NCBI GenBank assembly: GCA_031429035.1
Contig: JANOYU010000001.1
Coordinates: 1-21,825 of the forward strand
Origin: Methylotenera_A sp031429035
GTDB taxonomy: Bacteria > Pseudomonadota > Gammaproteobacteria > Burkholderiales > Methylophilaceae
Direction: 5' to 3'
Length of the DNA stretch: 21,825 nucleotides
The translations under genes were made by a program, and so were the position numbers. Below the pieces are notes generated by a model. The model was not told the DNA's origin. It was given only the letters and a program-made list of their open reading frames with translations, and made no database searches. The first letter of the stretch is position 1, and each line of letters begins with the position of its first letter. Shown in pieces: positions 1-6,461 of the stretch.

Positions 1-66
1 TTTTTTACTTTCTAAAATACTACATAATTAAAACAATGTTTTATTAAAAAAAATACTTTCCTCTTC

Positions 67-141
67 GTCATTCAGAGCATAGCGAAGAATCCAGTAGTTT
101 GTAACTTAAAAGCTGGATTCTTCGCTAACGCTCTGAATGAC
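67..141. repeat. Inverted pair of a 28-29 nt dispersed repeat
   Basis: Two nearly perfect inverted copies (67-94 and 113-141) of a unit beginning CTGGATTCTTCGCT and ending GCTCTGAATGAC flank an 18-nt spacer, so the whole could fold into a long hairpin. The arms differ only by a substitution and one extra base near the middle. A third copy lies at 5723-5751. Units of this kind (GTCATTC...GAAGAATCCAG) are scattered in many bacterial genomes. The rest of 1-216 is AT-rich with no gene that I can support. Confidence 0.8.
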
Positions 142-216
142 AGTAATTGGTTGATTGATTTTTAAATGAATCAACATGCGTTATCATAGTGTTTTATTGG
201 ATTAAAGGCACTAAAA

Positions 217-489
217 ATGGCACGCAGCGTAAATTGTATCAAATTAGGTAAAGAACTAGACGGCATGGACTTTCCCCCATACCCAGGCGAGCTTGGCAAA
301 CGTATTTATATGAGCGTAAGCAAAGAGGCATGGGCAGCCTGGTTAAAACAACAAACCATGCTGGTAAACGAAAACCGCTTAAGCCTAGCCGACCCTGCTG
401 CGCGTAAATATTTGAGTGAGCAAACCGAGAAATACTTTTTTGGTGATGGTGCTGATACCGCTAGTGGGTATGTACCTGAGAAAAGTTAA
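217..489 (+). CDS. yggX: Probable Fe(2+)-trafficking / oxidative damage protection protein YggX
   Basis: This 90-residue protein matches YggX along its whole length, and YggX is normally about 90 residues. Visible family landmarks are the N-terminal MARSVNCIKLGKE with its single conserved cysteine (Cys7), then PPYPGELGKRIY, SKEAWAAWLKQQTML, NENRLSLADPAARKYL and a C-terminal YFFG. YggX is a small cytosolic protein linked to protection of iron-sulfur clusters against oxidation and to iron handling; its exact biochemical role is still debated. The start is fixed by the conserved MAR N-terminus, with a weak AAGG Shine-Dalgarno about 8 nt upstream. The gene appears to be transcribed alone; the next gene on the same strand looks unrelated. 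Confidence 0.96.
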   Translation: MARSVNCIKLGKELDGMDFPPYPGELGKRIYMSVSKEAWAAWLKQQTMLVNENRLSLADPAARKYLSEQTEKYFFGDGADTASGYVPEKS

Positions 490-519
490 ATAAGAATACC
501 ACTTACCTAGTCAGCACTT

Positions 520-849
520 ATGGATGTAACGATATACAGTAGAAGGCATAGTCCGCTAAACATAACCATTCCAAATGAGTGGTCTGATCTCCTTTTTTAT
601 ATTATTTTGGGAATATTTTGCTTAATATTATCTGCAAAATTTGCAAAGGTACGGATTGGAAGCTTTCCTGCAAATCCCTTATATTGGCATGTTTGGTTAA
701 TTGCAAATGCTGAGAAGCCTCCTTTAATCAGTGAAAATTTGCCTCCAAGAATCTATCGTTTTTATATGTTTTTATGGGCTGGCTCTATTAGTAGTTTTAT
801 ATACTCACTGGCAATCCTAGTTTCTATTTTTACAAATTACAACTCGTAA
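520..849 (+). CDS. Small two-helix membrane protein of unknown function
   Basis: I do not recognise this 109-residue protein. It has a polar N-terminus of about 22 residues, a first hydrophobic helix near residues 24-44 (LLFYIILGIFCLILSA), a central loop rich in Pro and aromatic residues (about 48-77), and a second helix near residues 82-104 (YMFLWAGSISSFIYSLAIL), so an inner-membrane location is likely. It starts 30 nt after yggX, but no clear Shine-Dalgarno precedes the ATG. The codons are more AT-rich than in the neighbours, which would fit recent acquisition or weak selection. It is followed by repeat-derived hairpins. It could be a real orphan gene or a degenerate remnant. Confidence 0.6.
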   Translation: MDVTIYSRRHSPLNITIPNEWSDLLFYIILGIFCLILSAKFAKVRIGSFPANPLYWHVWLIANAEKPPLISENLPPRIYRFYMFLWAGSISSFIYSLAILVSIFTNYNS

Positions 850-868
850 GGCGGATTAGCGAGCATAG

Positions 869-937
869 GGTGTGCAAATTGGTTTGTATTTGCGCACCGC
901 AATAAAAAGGTGTGCAAGATAAATCTTTTTGCACACC
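869..937. repeat. Tandem pair of GGTGTGCAA hairpins
   Basis: Two adjacent hairpins are built from the same word. The first (869-897) pairs GGTGTGCAAAT with ATTTGCGCACC, with one G-T wobble. The second (909-937) pairs GGTGTGCAAGAT with ATCTTTTTGCACACC, with a small T bulge. The leading segment at 850-868 (GGCGGATTAGCG) resembles a word common in short intergenic repeats of proteobacteria. Together with the hairpin at 977-1029 this fills the gap between the orphan membrane gene and rpiA. Confidence 0.7.
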
Positions 938-976
938 CTACTAAACTGAATCCAAAATGTATCAACAATTCAATTA

Positions 977-1029
977 AAAACAATGCCTCTGGGAACCTTA
1001 TGGACATTGGCTCCCAGAGGCATTGTTTT
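977..1029 (-). terminator. Hairpin-family copy A acting as rpiA terminator
   Basis: The arms CAATGCCTCTGGGA (981-994) and TCCCAGAGGCATTG (1012-1025) pair perfectly. After one mismatch, a CC/GG step closes an 11-nt loop (998-1008). An A-run on the left and T-run on the right extend the stem, so on the minus strand the hairpin is followed by five U residues, just after the rpiA stop codon. On the plus strand there is a shorter U-run, so termination could be bidirectional. The loop read on the minus strand, AATGTCCATAA, is a variant of the loop shared by the hairpin family described in the findings. Confidence 0.8.
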
Positions 1030-1043
1030 ATGTTAAAAAGTGC

Positions 1044-1703
1044 TTATTTCTTATAAGTTTTTACACCATCTGCCGTTGCCAACAACAACACATTAGCTGG
1101 GCGCGCAGCAAATAATCCATTCGTCACTACACCGACGATTTGGTTTATTTTCGCTTCCATCGCCACTGGGTCAGGAATATTTAAGCCAAATACATCTAAA
1201 ATCACATTGCCGTTATCAGTAGTGAAATCGCGCAATTTTGGTTGGCCGCCTAGCTTAACCAGCTCACGTGCTACATAGCTTTTTGCCATTGGCAACACTT
1301 CTACTGGTAGTGGAAACTTGCCTAACACAGGTACATATTTGGTTTTATCACAAATACAAATAAAGGTTTTGGCCACCGCCGCCACAATTTTCTCTCTCGT
1401 TAATGCACCACCGCCACCTTTTAGCATGTGTAAATGCTCGGTAATTTCATCCGCGCCATCCACATAAATATCCATGCTATCGACTGCGTTTAAATCGAAC
1501 ACCTCAATACCATGCGCGCGTAAACGTTGGGCTGTGGCTTCACTGCTGGCGACTGCGCCATCAATTTTGTGTTTTACTTTTGCCAGCTCTTCAATAAAAA
1601 AGTTAGCGGTAGAGCCTGTGCCCACGCCAATAATGCCTTCTTTTACGTATTGAACTGCCGCCGCGGCGACTTGTTGTTTTAGTTCGTCTTGGGTGAATGC
1701 CAT
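1044..1703 (-). CDS. rpiA: Ribose-5-phosphate isomerase A
   Basis: RpiA interconverts ribose 5-phosphate and ribulose 5-phosphate in the cytosol, in the non-oxidative pentose phosphate pathway. In a ribulose-monophosphate methylotroph this also serves formaldehyde fixation, although the host type is an inference. The 219-residue length is normal for the family. Diagnostic segments are the phosphate-binding loop GVGTGSTANFF (about residues 26-36), the catalytic VDGADE, the KGGGGALTREK segment just after it, and CDKTKYVPVLGKFPLPVEV. The gene is divergent from ilvA with an 89-nt shared upstream region and ends at a strong hairpin terminator. Confidence 0.97.
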   Translation of the reverse strand: MAFTQDELKQQVAAAAVQYVKEGIIGVGTGSTANFFIEELAKVKHKIDGAVASSEATAQRLRAHGIEVFDLNAVDSMDIYVDGADEITEHLHMLKGGGGALTREKIVAAVAKTFICICDKTKYVPVLGKFPLPVEVLPMAKSYVARELVKLGGQPKLRDFTTDNGNVILDVFGLNIPDPVAMEAKINQIVGVVTNGLFAARPANVLLLATADGVKTYKK

Positions 1704-1728
1704 CTTCGTTTATCTTTCATAAATTCTT

Positions 1729-1734
1729 TATAAT
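1729..1734 (+). promoter_or_regulatory. Candidate -10 box for ilvA
   Basis: A perfect TATAAT lies 58 nt upstream of the ilvA start codon in the rpiA-ilvA divergent gap. The matching -35 position falls at the rpiA start and is poor, so this is only a candidate. No Shine-Dalgarno is evident before ilvA. Confidence 0.3.
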
Positions 1735-1792
1735 GCAACATAATACAATGCATTAAGTTAATTTTAAAATAGACCATTTTTAAAAATATCGC

Positions 1793-3304
1793 ATGACTAT
1801 AAATTATCGTCAAAAAATTGAAAATTCGCGCGTGTACGACGTGGCTAAAAACACGCCTTTAGAATTTCAGTCCAATTTATCGGCACGTATTGGCAACCGC
1901 GTTTTATTAAAGCGCGAAGATATGCAGCCCGTGTTCTCGTTTAAGCTGCGTGGTGCCTATAACAAAATGGCTAATTTGGCCGCGGATGTACTTGCAAAAG
2001 GCGTGATTGCGGCCAGCGCTGGTAACCATGCGCAAGGTGTTGCGCTAGCCGCACAAAAACTAAAATGTCGCGCAGTAATTGTAATGCCGACAACAACACC
2101 CGCCATTAAAGTGGATGCAGTAAAAAGCCGTGGCGCGGAGGTAATTTTATATGGTGATAGTTACAGCGATGCCTATGTAAAAGCCTTGGCGCTTGAAAAA
2201 GAACAAAATCTCACTTTTGTGCACCCTTATGACGACCCTGATGTGATTGCTGGTCAAGGTACGATTGGCATGGAAATCCTCAACGCTCACCCCGAGCCAA
2301 TTGAAGCGATATTTTGCTGCGTGGGTGGTGGCGGTTTATTGGCGGGCATTGCGGCTTATGTTAAATCCGTTCGGCCAGAGATTAAAGTCATCGGCGTTGA
2401 GGCGCAGGATTCTGAAGCGATGACCGAATCGCTAAAGCAAGGCAAGCGCGTGATACTTGAGCAAGTTGGCTTGTTTGCCGATGGCGCTGCCGTGAAGCAA
2501 GTGGGTGAACATACCTTTAAATTGGCACAACAATTTGTTGATGAAATGATGGTAGTGGATAACGATGAAATTTGCGCAGCCATTAAAGATGTGTTTGAAG
2601 ACACGCGCAGCATTTTAGAACCTGCTGGCGCACTAGCAACGGCGGGCATTAAACAATATGCCGCGCGCCATAATATTAGCAATAAAACGCTTATTGGCAT
2701 TGCAAGTGGCGCCAATATGAATTTTGACCGATTGCGTTTTGTGGCCGAGCGCGCCGAGCTGGGCGAGCAGCGCGAAGCGATTTTGGCGGTGACGATTCCC
2801 GAGCAAGCTGGCGCGTTTAAGGCGTTTTGTAAGTTGCTGGGCAACCGTAATATTACCGAGTTTAATTACAGATTTTCTGACACCACAGCCGCACATATTT
2901 TTGTGGGCTTGGCGATTGCCAACGCGACGGATATCGGAAAACTGATTGTTGATTTAGCCGCGCAAGGCTTAAATGCGATTGATTTAACCCATAATGAAAT
3001 GGCAAAACTACATTTGCGCCATTTGGTTGGCGGGCGGGCGCCTCAGGCCTTGCATGAGGTTGTGTATCGATTTGAGTTTCCCGAAAAACCGGGTGCGCTG
3101 ATGAAGTTTTTAGATAACATGGGACAAGATTGGAATATTAGCTTGTTCCATTACCGCAACCACGGTGCCGATTTTGGCCGCGTGCTGGTAGGCATGCAAG
3201 TGCCACCAAATGAGCAAGCAGAGTTTGCAGTATTTTTACAAAACTTAGGTTATACCTATTGGGACGAAACCGATAACCCAGCCTACCAATTATTTTTAGG
3301 TTAG
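1793..3304 (+). CDS. ilvA: Threonine ammonia-lyase, biosynthetic (threonine dehydratase)
   Basis: IlvA deaminates threonine to 2-oxobutanoate, the committed step of isoleucine synthesis, using pyridoxal phosphate. At 503 residues it has the length of the biosynthetic, isoleucine-regulated form. The catalytic domain (about 1-320) shows the PLP lysine in VFSFKLRGAYNKM (Lys51), SAGNHAQGVA (75-84), and the phosphate-binding glycine loop CVGGGGLLAG (176-185). The C-terminal regulatory part has two ACT-like repeats, beginning near residues 328 (AVTIPEQAGAFKAF) and 425 (YRFEFPEKPGALMKF), as in feedback-inhibited enzymes. The start fits the usual N-terminus, although no ribosome-binding site is obvious. 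Confidence 0.97.
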   Translation: MTINYRQKIENSRVYDVAKNTPLEFQSNLSARIGNRVLLKREDMQPVFSFKLRGAYNKMANLAADVLAKGVIAASAGNHAQGVALAAQKLKCRAVIVMPTTTPAIKVDAVKSRGAEVILYGDSYSDAYVKALALEKEQNLTFVHPYDDPDVIAGQGTIGMEILNAHPEPIEAIFCCVGGGGLLAGIAAYVKSVRPEIKVIGVEAQDSEAMTESLKQGKRVILEQVGLFADGAAVKQVGEHTFKLAQQFVDEMMVVDNDEICAAIKDVFEDTRSILEPAGALATAGIKQYAARHNISNKTLIGIASGANMNFDRLRFVAERAELGEQREAILAVTIPEQAGAFKAFCKLLGNRNITEFNYRFSDTTAAHIFVGLAIANATDIGKLIVDLAAQGLNAIDLTHNEMAKLHLRHLVGGRAPQALHEVVYRFEFPEKPGALMKFLDNMGQDWNISLFHYRNHGADFGRVLVGMQVPPNEQAEFAVFLQNLGYTYWDETDNPAYQLFLG

Positions 3305-3358
3305 TGACTGTATTTAACCATATGTTGGTTGTATGTAGCCATATAATAAAATAGTCAC
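3304..3358. repeat. Inverted repeat just after ilvA
   Basis: GTGACT (3304-3309) pairs with AGTCAC (3353-3358), with extra A/T pairing inside, and a smaller hairpin (AACCA/TGGTT) lies within it. No U-run follows, so it is a weak candidate for the 3' end of the ilvA transcript. Confidence 0.35.
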
Positions 3359-3393
3359 CTTATAAAGTATTGTTTTAGCGTAACAAATTAACA

Positions 3394-3409
3394 TATACTA
3401 GCTAGTATA
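3394..3409. promoter_or_regulatory. Perfect 16-bp palindrome upstream of the beta-propeller gene
   Basis: TATACTAGCTAGTATA is a perfect palindrome 45 nt upstream of the next start codon, in a promoter-like AT-rich region. Its size suits a dimeric repressor or activator site, but I cannot name a regulator. Confidence 0.35.
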
Positions 3410-3454
3410 GTTTTTGCTTTAACTAATTAAGTAAATGAATTTTTGGAGAATTGA

Positions 3455-4600
3455 ATGAACGTAAATTTTAAAAAAACCTGTATCAGTTTAGGCTTGCTAG
3501 CATTAATGGCAGGCTTAAGCGCATGTAATAAGCCTGCAGAAACAGATGCAGCAAAAACAGAGGGCTTGGAAGCCAACACCAATGCGGCCTCTGGCGATGC
3601 CACTAATAAAGGTGTGGCTTATGTAAGTAACCAAGACGGTGGCGTCAGTGTGATTGACTTGGCCACAATGAAAGTGACTAAAACCCTAGACGTAAAAGCA
3701 GCTGGCCCGCGTGGCTTGGGCGTTACTGATGATGGCAAAAAGCTGATTGTGGCTACGCGTGAAAACGAAAGTATTTCAGTGATTGATACCGCCACTGGCG
3801 AAGTGGTACAACAAATTCCCGTTGGAAAAAACCCAGAGTTTGTGCGTATTCGTGGCAATTTTGCATTTATTTCATCTGAGCCCAGCGCAAAAGGTGGCCC
3901 GCCACCAAAACCAGGCTCAGCCGAGGCCAAGGCTGAAGAAGAAAATGACGATGAAGAGAAAATTCCAGCAAAAATTGCGGTAGTAGATTTAGTTAAAGGC
4001 GAAAAAGTGCGCGATATAACGGGCGGCCCAGAGACTGAAGGCATTGAGTTTTCTGCCGATGGCAAAAATATTGTGATTACCAACGAGGCCGATAATACAG
4101 TCACCGTGCACAATATTGAAAGCGGAGAATTAGTAAAAACCATTAAAACGCACGAGTATGGCGACCGCCCACGCGGCATTAAAGTATCACCAGATGGCAA
4201 CACCTATGTGGCCACGTTGGAATACGGCAATAAATTTATGGTGCTAGATAAAGATTTTAACTTTGTGCGTACCGTAGAAACTGGCGAAACACCTTACGGC
4301 ATTAGCTATGACGCCAGTGGCAAACATATTTATGTGGCCAGCAATAAATCGCAATTATTAGAAGTATTTGCCGCGGATAATTATGTAAAACTTAAAGAAG
4401 CGCCCACAGGCAAACGTTGCTGGCACTTTACTTTTACGCCAGATAACAAACAGATTTTATTGGCTTGCGGCAAAAGTGATGCGGTATTGGTTTACGATGC
4501 AGAATCGCTGATACAAACTGGCCAAATTGAAGATAAAAAACTGCCTTGGGGAATTGTGACTTACCCAAAAAGCATGGGTAGTTTAGATGCGGCAAAATAG
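3455..4600 (+). CDS. YVTN-type beta-propeller lipoprotein
   Basis: This is a 381-residue exported lipoprotein. A signal peptide ends in the lipobox LSAC with the acylated cysteine at residue 24, followed by a low-complexity Ala/Thr/Glu linker to about residue 50. The rest is a run of beta-propeller blades of the YVTN/YncE type, visible as repeats such as GVAYVSNQDGGVSVIDLA, KKLIVATRENESISVIDTA and KNIVITNEADNTVTVHNIE. A Pro-rich and acidic insertion (about residues 142-171) interrupts one blade. Related propellers occur beside PQQ-dependent alcohol oxidation genes in methylotrophs, but no such neighbour is visible here and no function can be assigned. The start has a good GGAG box (GGAGAATTGAATG), and a strong terminator follows. 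Confidence 0.85.
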   Translation: MNVNFKKTCISLGLLALMAGLSACNKPAETDAAKTEGLEANTNAASGDATNKGVAYVSNQDGGVSVIDLATMKVTKTLDVKAAGPRGLGVTDDGKKLIVATRENESISVIDTATGEVVQQIPVGKNPEFVRIRGNFAFISSEPSAKGGPPPKPGSAEAKAEEENDDEEKIPAKIAVVDLVKGEKVRDITGGPETEGIEFSADGKNIVITNEADNTVTVHNIESGELVKTIKTHEYGDRPRGIKVSPDGNTYVATLEYGNKFMVLDKDFNFVRTVETGETPYGISYDASGKHIYVASNKSQLLEVFAADNYVKLKEAPTGKRCWHFTFTPDNKQILLACGKSDAVLVYDAESLIQTGQIEDKKLPWGIVTYPKSMGSLDAAK

Positions 4601-4615
4601 TTTTTTGAGTTGATT

Positions 4616-4642
4616 AAAAGCCCGCAATTGCGGGCTTTTTTG
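4616..4642 (+). terminator. Rho-independent terminator after the beta-propeller gene
   Basis: AAAAGCCCGCAA and TTGCGGGCTTTT form a perfect 12-bp inverted repeat followed by further T residues, 15 nt after the stop codon. Confidence 0.9.
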
Positions 4643-4661
4643 TTACGTATAAAAATAACGC

Positions 4662-4694
4662 CTCTGCAAGCCAATATCCATGCGGCTTGCAGAG
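4662..4694. repeat. Hairpin-family copy B
   Basis: CTCTGCAAGCC (4662-4672) and GGCTTGCAGAG (4684-4694) pair perfectly over 11 bp around the loop AATATCCATGC (4673-4683). It lies between two convergent genes, next to but separate from the ordinary terminator at 4616-4642. It has no U-run of its own. Confidence 0.85.
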
Positions 4695-4715
4695 CATCGA
4701 TTTAAATAGTGGTAT

Positions 4716-5174
4716 TTATTTAAGCAATTCCATAATCGTGCGCCATTCGCCAGCTTCTATTGGCGTGATAGATAAACGATTGCCGCGTTGCAAGATACGC
4801 AGGCTTTCTAGTTTAGGGTTTTCGCGCATTTCTTTTAAGCTTAACAGCCGCGTTTTTCGTACCAGTTTTACATCTACATTAAACCAACGCGGCGTTTCTT
4901 GCGTGGCTTTTTCGTCAAAATATTTGTGACCTTTTATAAACTGCAAACGGTCAGGATAAGCCAAACTGCTCACCTCACAAATGCCCGCCACGCCTGGGGT
5001 TTCGCAATTGCTGTGGTAAAACAATACGCCATCGCCCAGCTTCATGGCATCGCGCATAAAATTGCGCGCTTGGTAATTGCGCACGCCATACCAATCTACT
5101 GTTTGATTGGGCATGGCGGCCAAGTCATCTATGGAAACATCGCCCGGCTCAGATTTCATTAACCAATAATGCAT
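4716..5174 (-). CDS. EVE domain-containing protein
   Basis: This 152-residue protein is a stand-alone EVE domain, a PUA-like fold thought to bind modified bases in nucleic acids; the cellular target in bacteria is mostly unknown. The family signature is clear: YWLMKSEPGDVSIDDL at the start, VDWYGVRNYQARNFMRD in the middle, then GDGVLFYHSNCETPGVAGI and the C-terminal LRILQRGNRLSITPI. Its length is normal for single-domain members. The start is fixed by the MHYWLMKSEP N-terminus. It is divergent from the DUF2237 gene and converges on the beta-propeller gene. I cannot say which modified base it might read. Confidence 0.93.
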   Translation of the reverse strand: MHYWLMKSEPGDVSIDDLAAMPNQTVDWYGVRNYQARNFMRDAMKLGDGVLFYHSNCETPGVAGICEVSSLAYPDRLQFIKGHKYFDEKATQETPRWFNVDVKLVRKTRLLSLKEMRENPKLESLRILQRGNRLSITPIEAGEWRTIMELLK

Positions 5175-5244
5175 GATTATTTTCTTTATTAAGTTTAATT
5201 TTAGGTATGATAATTGAAGTAGAAATTTTTAGGACTAAAAGATA

Positions 5245-5604
5245 ATGGCACGCAACGTATTAGGTACCACGCTGCAAGTATGTAGCACAAACCCGATGAC
5301 AGGTTTTACTCGCACCGGTTGCTGCGAAACGGGGCCAGAAGATACTGGTAGCCATACCATTTGCTGTCAGGTTACAGAGGAATTTTTAGCGTTTTCAATC
5401 AGCCGCGGTAACGATTTAAGCACACCGCGACCAGAATATGGGTTTGAAGGCTTAAAGCCGAATGATCGCTGGTGCGTTTGTGCAGCACGTTGGCTAGAGG
5501 CCAGTGAAGCGGGTTTTGCGCCGCCAGTGATTTTAGAAGCCTGCCACGAAAAATGTCTAACGATTGTAGAGTTAGCCGATTTGAAATATCACGAATTGCG
5601 CTAG
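5245..5604 (+). CDS. DUF2237 family protein
   Basis: This 119-residue cytosolic protein matches the DUF2237 family along its full length: MARNVLGTTLQVCS, then MTGFTRTGCCETGPEDTGSH, CCQVTEEFLAFSISRGNDLSTP, and PNDRWCVCAARWLEA. The many conserved cysteines (nine in the protein, including CC, CC and CVC clusters) suggest metal binding or redox chemistry, but the family has no established function that I know of. An AGGA box lies about 10 nt before the ATG. Downstream are two repeats rather than a gene, so it is probably monocistronic. Confidence 0.9.
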   Translation: MARNVLGTTLQVCSTNPMTGFTRTGCCETGPEDTGSHTICCQVTEEFLAFSISRGNDLSTPRPEYGFEGLKPNDRWCVCAARWLEASEAGFAPPVILEACHEKCLTIVELADLKYHELR

Positions 5605-5633
5605 TTTTTTATATTAAGCGTCGAATAGTACTG

Positions 5634-5666
5634 GCCTGCGAGGCAATATCCATGCGGGTTGCAGGC
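5634..5666. repeat. Hairpin-family copy C (degenerate stem)
   Basis: The loop AATATCCATGC (5645-5655) is identical to that of copy B. The arms GCCTGCGAGGC and GGGTTGCAGGC pair at six outer positions plus a G-T and an A-T, then contain two G-G mismatches before the closing C-G. It sits about 30 nt after the DUF2237 stop codon. Confidence 0.75.
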
Positions 5667-5722
5667 ATATTAAAATATTGTTTTTAATTAAAACCAAGCC
5701 TCAATGATTTGGCAACTAAAAA

Positions 5723-5751
5723 CTGGATTCTTTCGCTGCGCTCTGAATGAC
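5723..5751 (+). repeat. Third copy of the CTGGATTC...GAATGAC repeat
   Basis: A 29-nt unit starting CTGGATTCTTTCGCT and ending GCTCTGAATGAC matches the two arms at 67-94 and 113-141. Here it is a single copy without an inverted partner. Confidence 0.8.
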
Positions 5752-5795
5752 GGCGCTGTAATTTATATTGAATAAACAAAATTTCAATAAGACGC

Positions 5796-5890
5796 GGTTT
5801 TGAATTTTAACGTGAGAGTTCAAGGCGTTTGAGCGCAAACAGTACGACAAGTGAAAAACAACGCAGAAATTTCGCGTTAAAATCAAAACC
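5796..5890. repeat. 95-nt element with 16-17 nt terminal inverted repeats
   Basis: GGTTTTGAATTTTAACG (5796-5812) is the inverted match of CGTTAAAATCAAAACC (5875-5890), with a single extra base. Inside is another small hairpin, GTTTG-AGCG-CAAAC (5827-5840). No reading frame or clear target-site duplication is visible. It is MITE-like in shape and abuts the 3' end of the 6S RNA candidate, but it could instead be a structured RNA or a terminator-like fold. Confidence 0.6.
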
Positions 5891-5892
5891 TA

Positions 5893-6091
5893 TTTTCTGT
5901 GGTGTTGCCTGAGCCGTTAATCCTGAACCAAAAAAGTCCAGGTGGTAACAACCTAAAGCGCATTAGGTTCACTCGCCAAGGGCATCTTAAAAGATAACCC
6001 AATTTAGAGCGCTCACACCGCAACTCGAGTGGCTGAAACCTATAACAAAAACTAGTTCAAGGAATTTAGACTCAAGCAACACCACAGAAAA
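5893..6091 (-). ncRNA. ssrS: 6S RNA
   Basis: 6S RNA binds sigma70-RNA polymerase by mimicking an open promoter. The ends TTTTCTGTGGTGTTGC and GCAACACCACAGAAAA form a perfect 16-bp closing stem around about 165 nt of long imperfect duplex, and the total of about 199 nt is close to the usual length. Read on the minus strand, the 3' half contains CACCTGGAC...GGTTCAGG, a small 3'-side hairpin followed by ATTAACGGCTC, which resembles the E. coli 3' region (CACCTTGAAC...GGTTCAAGGGTTACAGCC). The 5' half has CTTGAGTCTAAATT, comparable to E. coli CCTGAGCCGATATT. The location just after zapA on the same strand matches the conserved zapA-ssrS order. Because the molecule is nearly symmetrical, the strand is less certain than its presence. 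Confidence 0.82.
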
Positions 6092-6130
6092 CAAGATCGA
6101 ATGTTAGAACGAAGGTGTGACGAAATGATG

Positions 6131-6166
6131 AAAAACTTTAGTTGTTATTACTTAATTACAACAACT
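6131..6166 (-). terminator. Likely terminator at the end of zapA
   Basis: On the minus strand AGTTGTT (6166-6160) pairs with AACAACT (6146-6140) and is followed by AAAG and a T5 run. The 5' arm overlaps the last zapA codons. It would separate zapA transcription from the 6S gene. Confidence 0.55.
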
Positions 6167-6461
6167 TACTTTGCGCTGCCATCGCCTCATCAATTTGATT
6201 CTGCATGACACTTATCCTACGCTTATAATCGCCGATGTCAACATCGCCTGTTTTGGTGTTGAGTAGCTCGTGAGACAAATTAAGCGCCGCCATAATGGCG
6301 ATGCGATCTAGCCCAACAACCTTGCCAGAGTCGCGAATATCATGCATTTTTTTATCGAGATAACTGACCGCGTTAAGCAAACCATCGCGCTCTTCATCGG
6401 TGCACGCTACCGTAAATTCGCGCCCCATAATCGATACATCGACAGACTTTACTACACTCAT
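6156..6461 (-). CDS. zapA: Cell division protein ZapA
   Basis: ZapA is a cytosolic protein that binds FtsZ and promotes bundling of its filaments at the division ring. The 101-residue protein has the normal length and architecture. Its N-terminal globular part shows VKSVDVSIMGREFTVACTDEERDGLLNAVSYLDKKM, and DRIAIMAALNLSHELL leads into the C-terminal coiled coil that mediates oligomerisation. Its ATG overlaps the TGA of the upstream coiled-coil gene by 4 nt (ATGA), which indicates translational coupling. The neighbouring 6S RNA supports the identification. Confidence 0.95.
   Translation of the reverse strand: MSVVKSVDVSIMGREFTVACTDEERDGLLNAVSYLDKKMHDIRDSGKVVGLDRIAIMAALNLSHELLNTKTGDVDIGDYKRRISVMQNQIDEAMAAQSKLL

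Noticed and set aside
1467..1477. Exact AATATCCATGC loop word inside rpiA
   Set aside because: No flanking complementary arms; the word simply encodes (on the minus strand) the conserved SMDIY stretch of RpiA, so it is treated as chance.
2356..2896. Two minus-strand frames within ilvA
   Set aside because: Shadows of the IlvA coding sequence; compositionally biased and without family features.
3619..4203. Long minus-strand frame of 194 codons within the beta-propeller gene
   Set aside because: Ser/Pro-rich shadow of a well-supported plus-strand gene, with no ribosome-binding site or recognisable domain.
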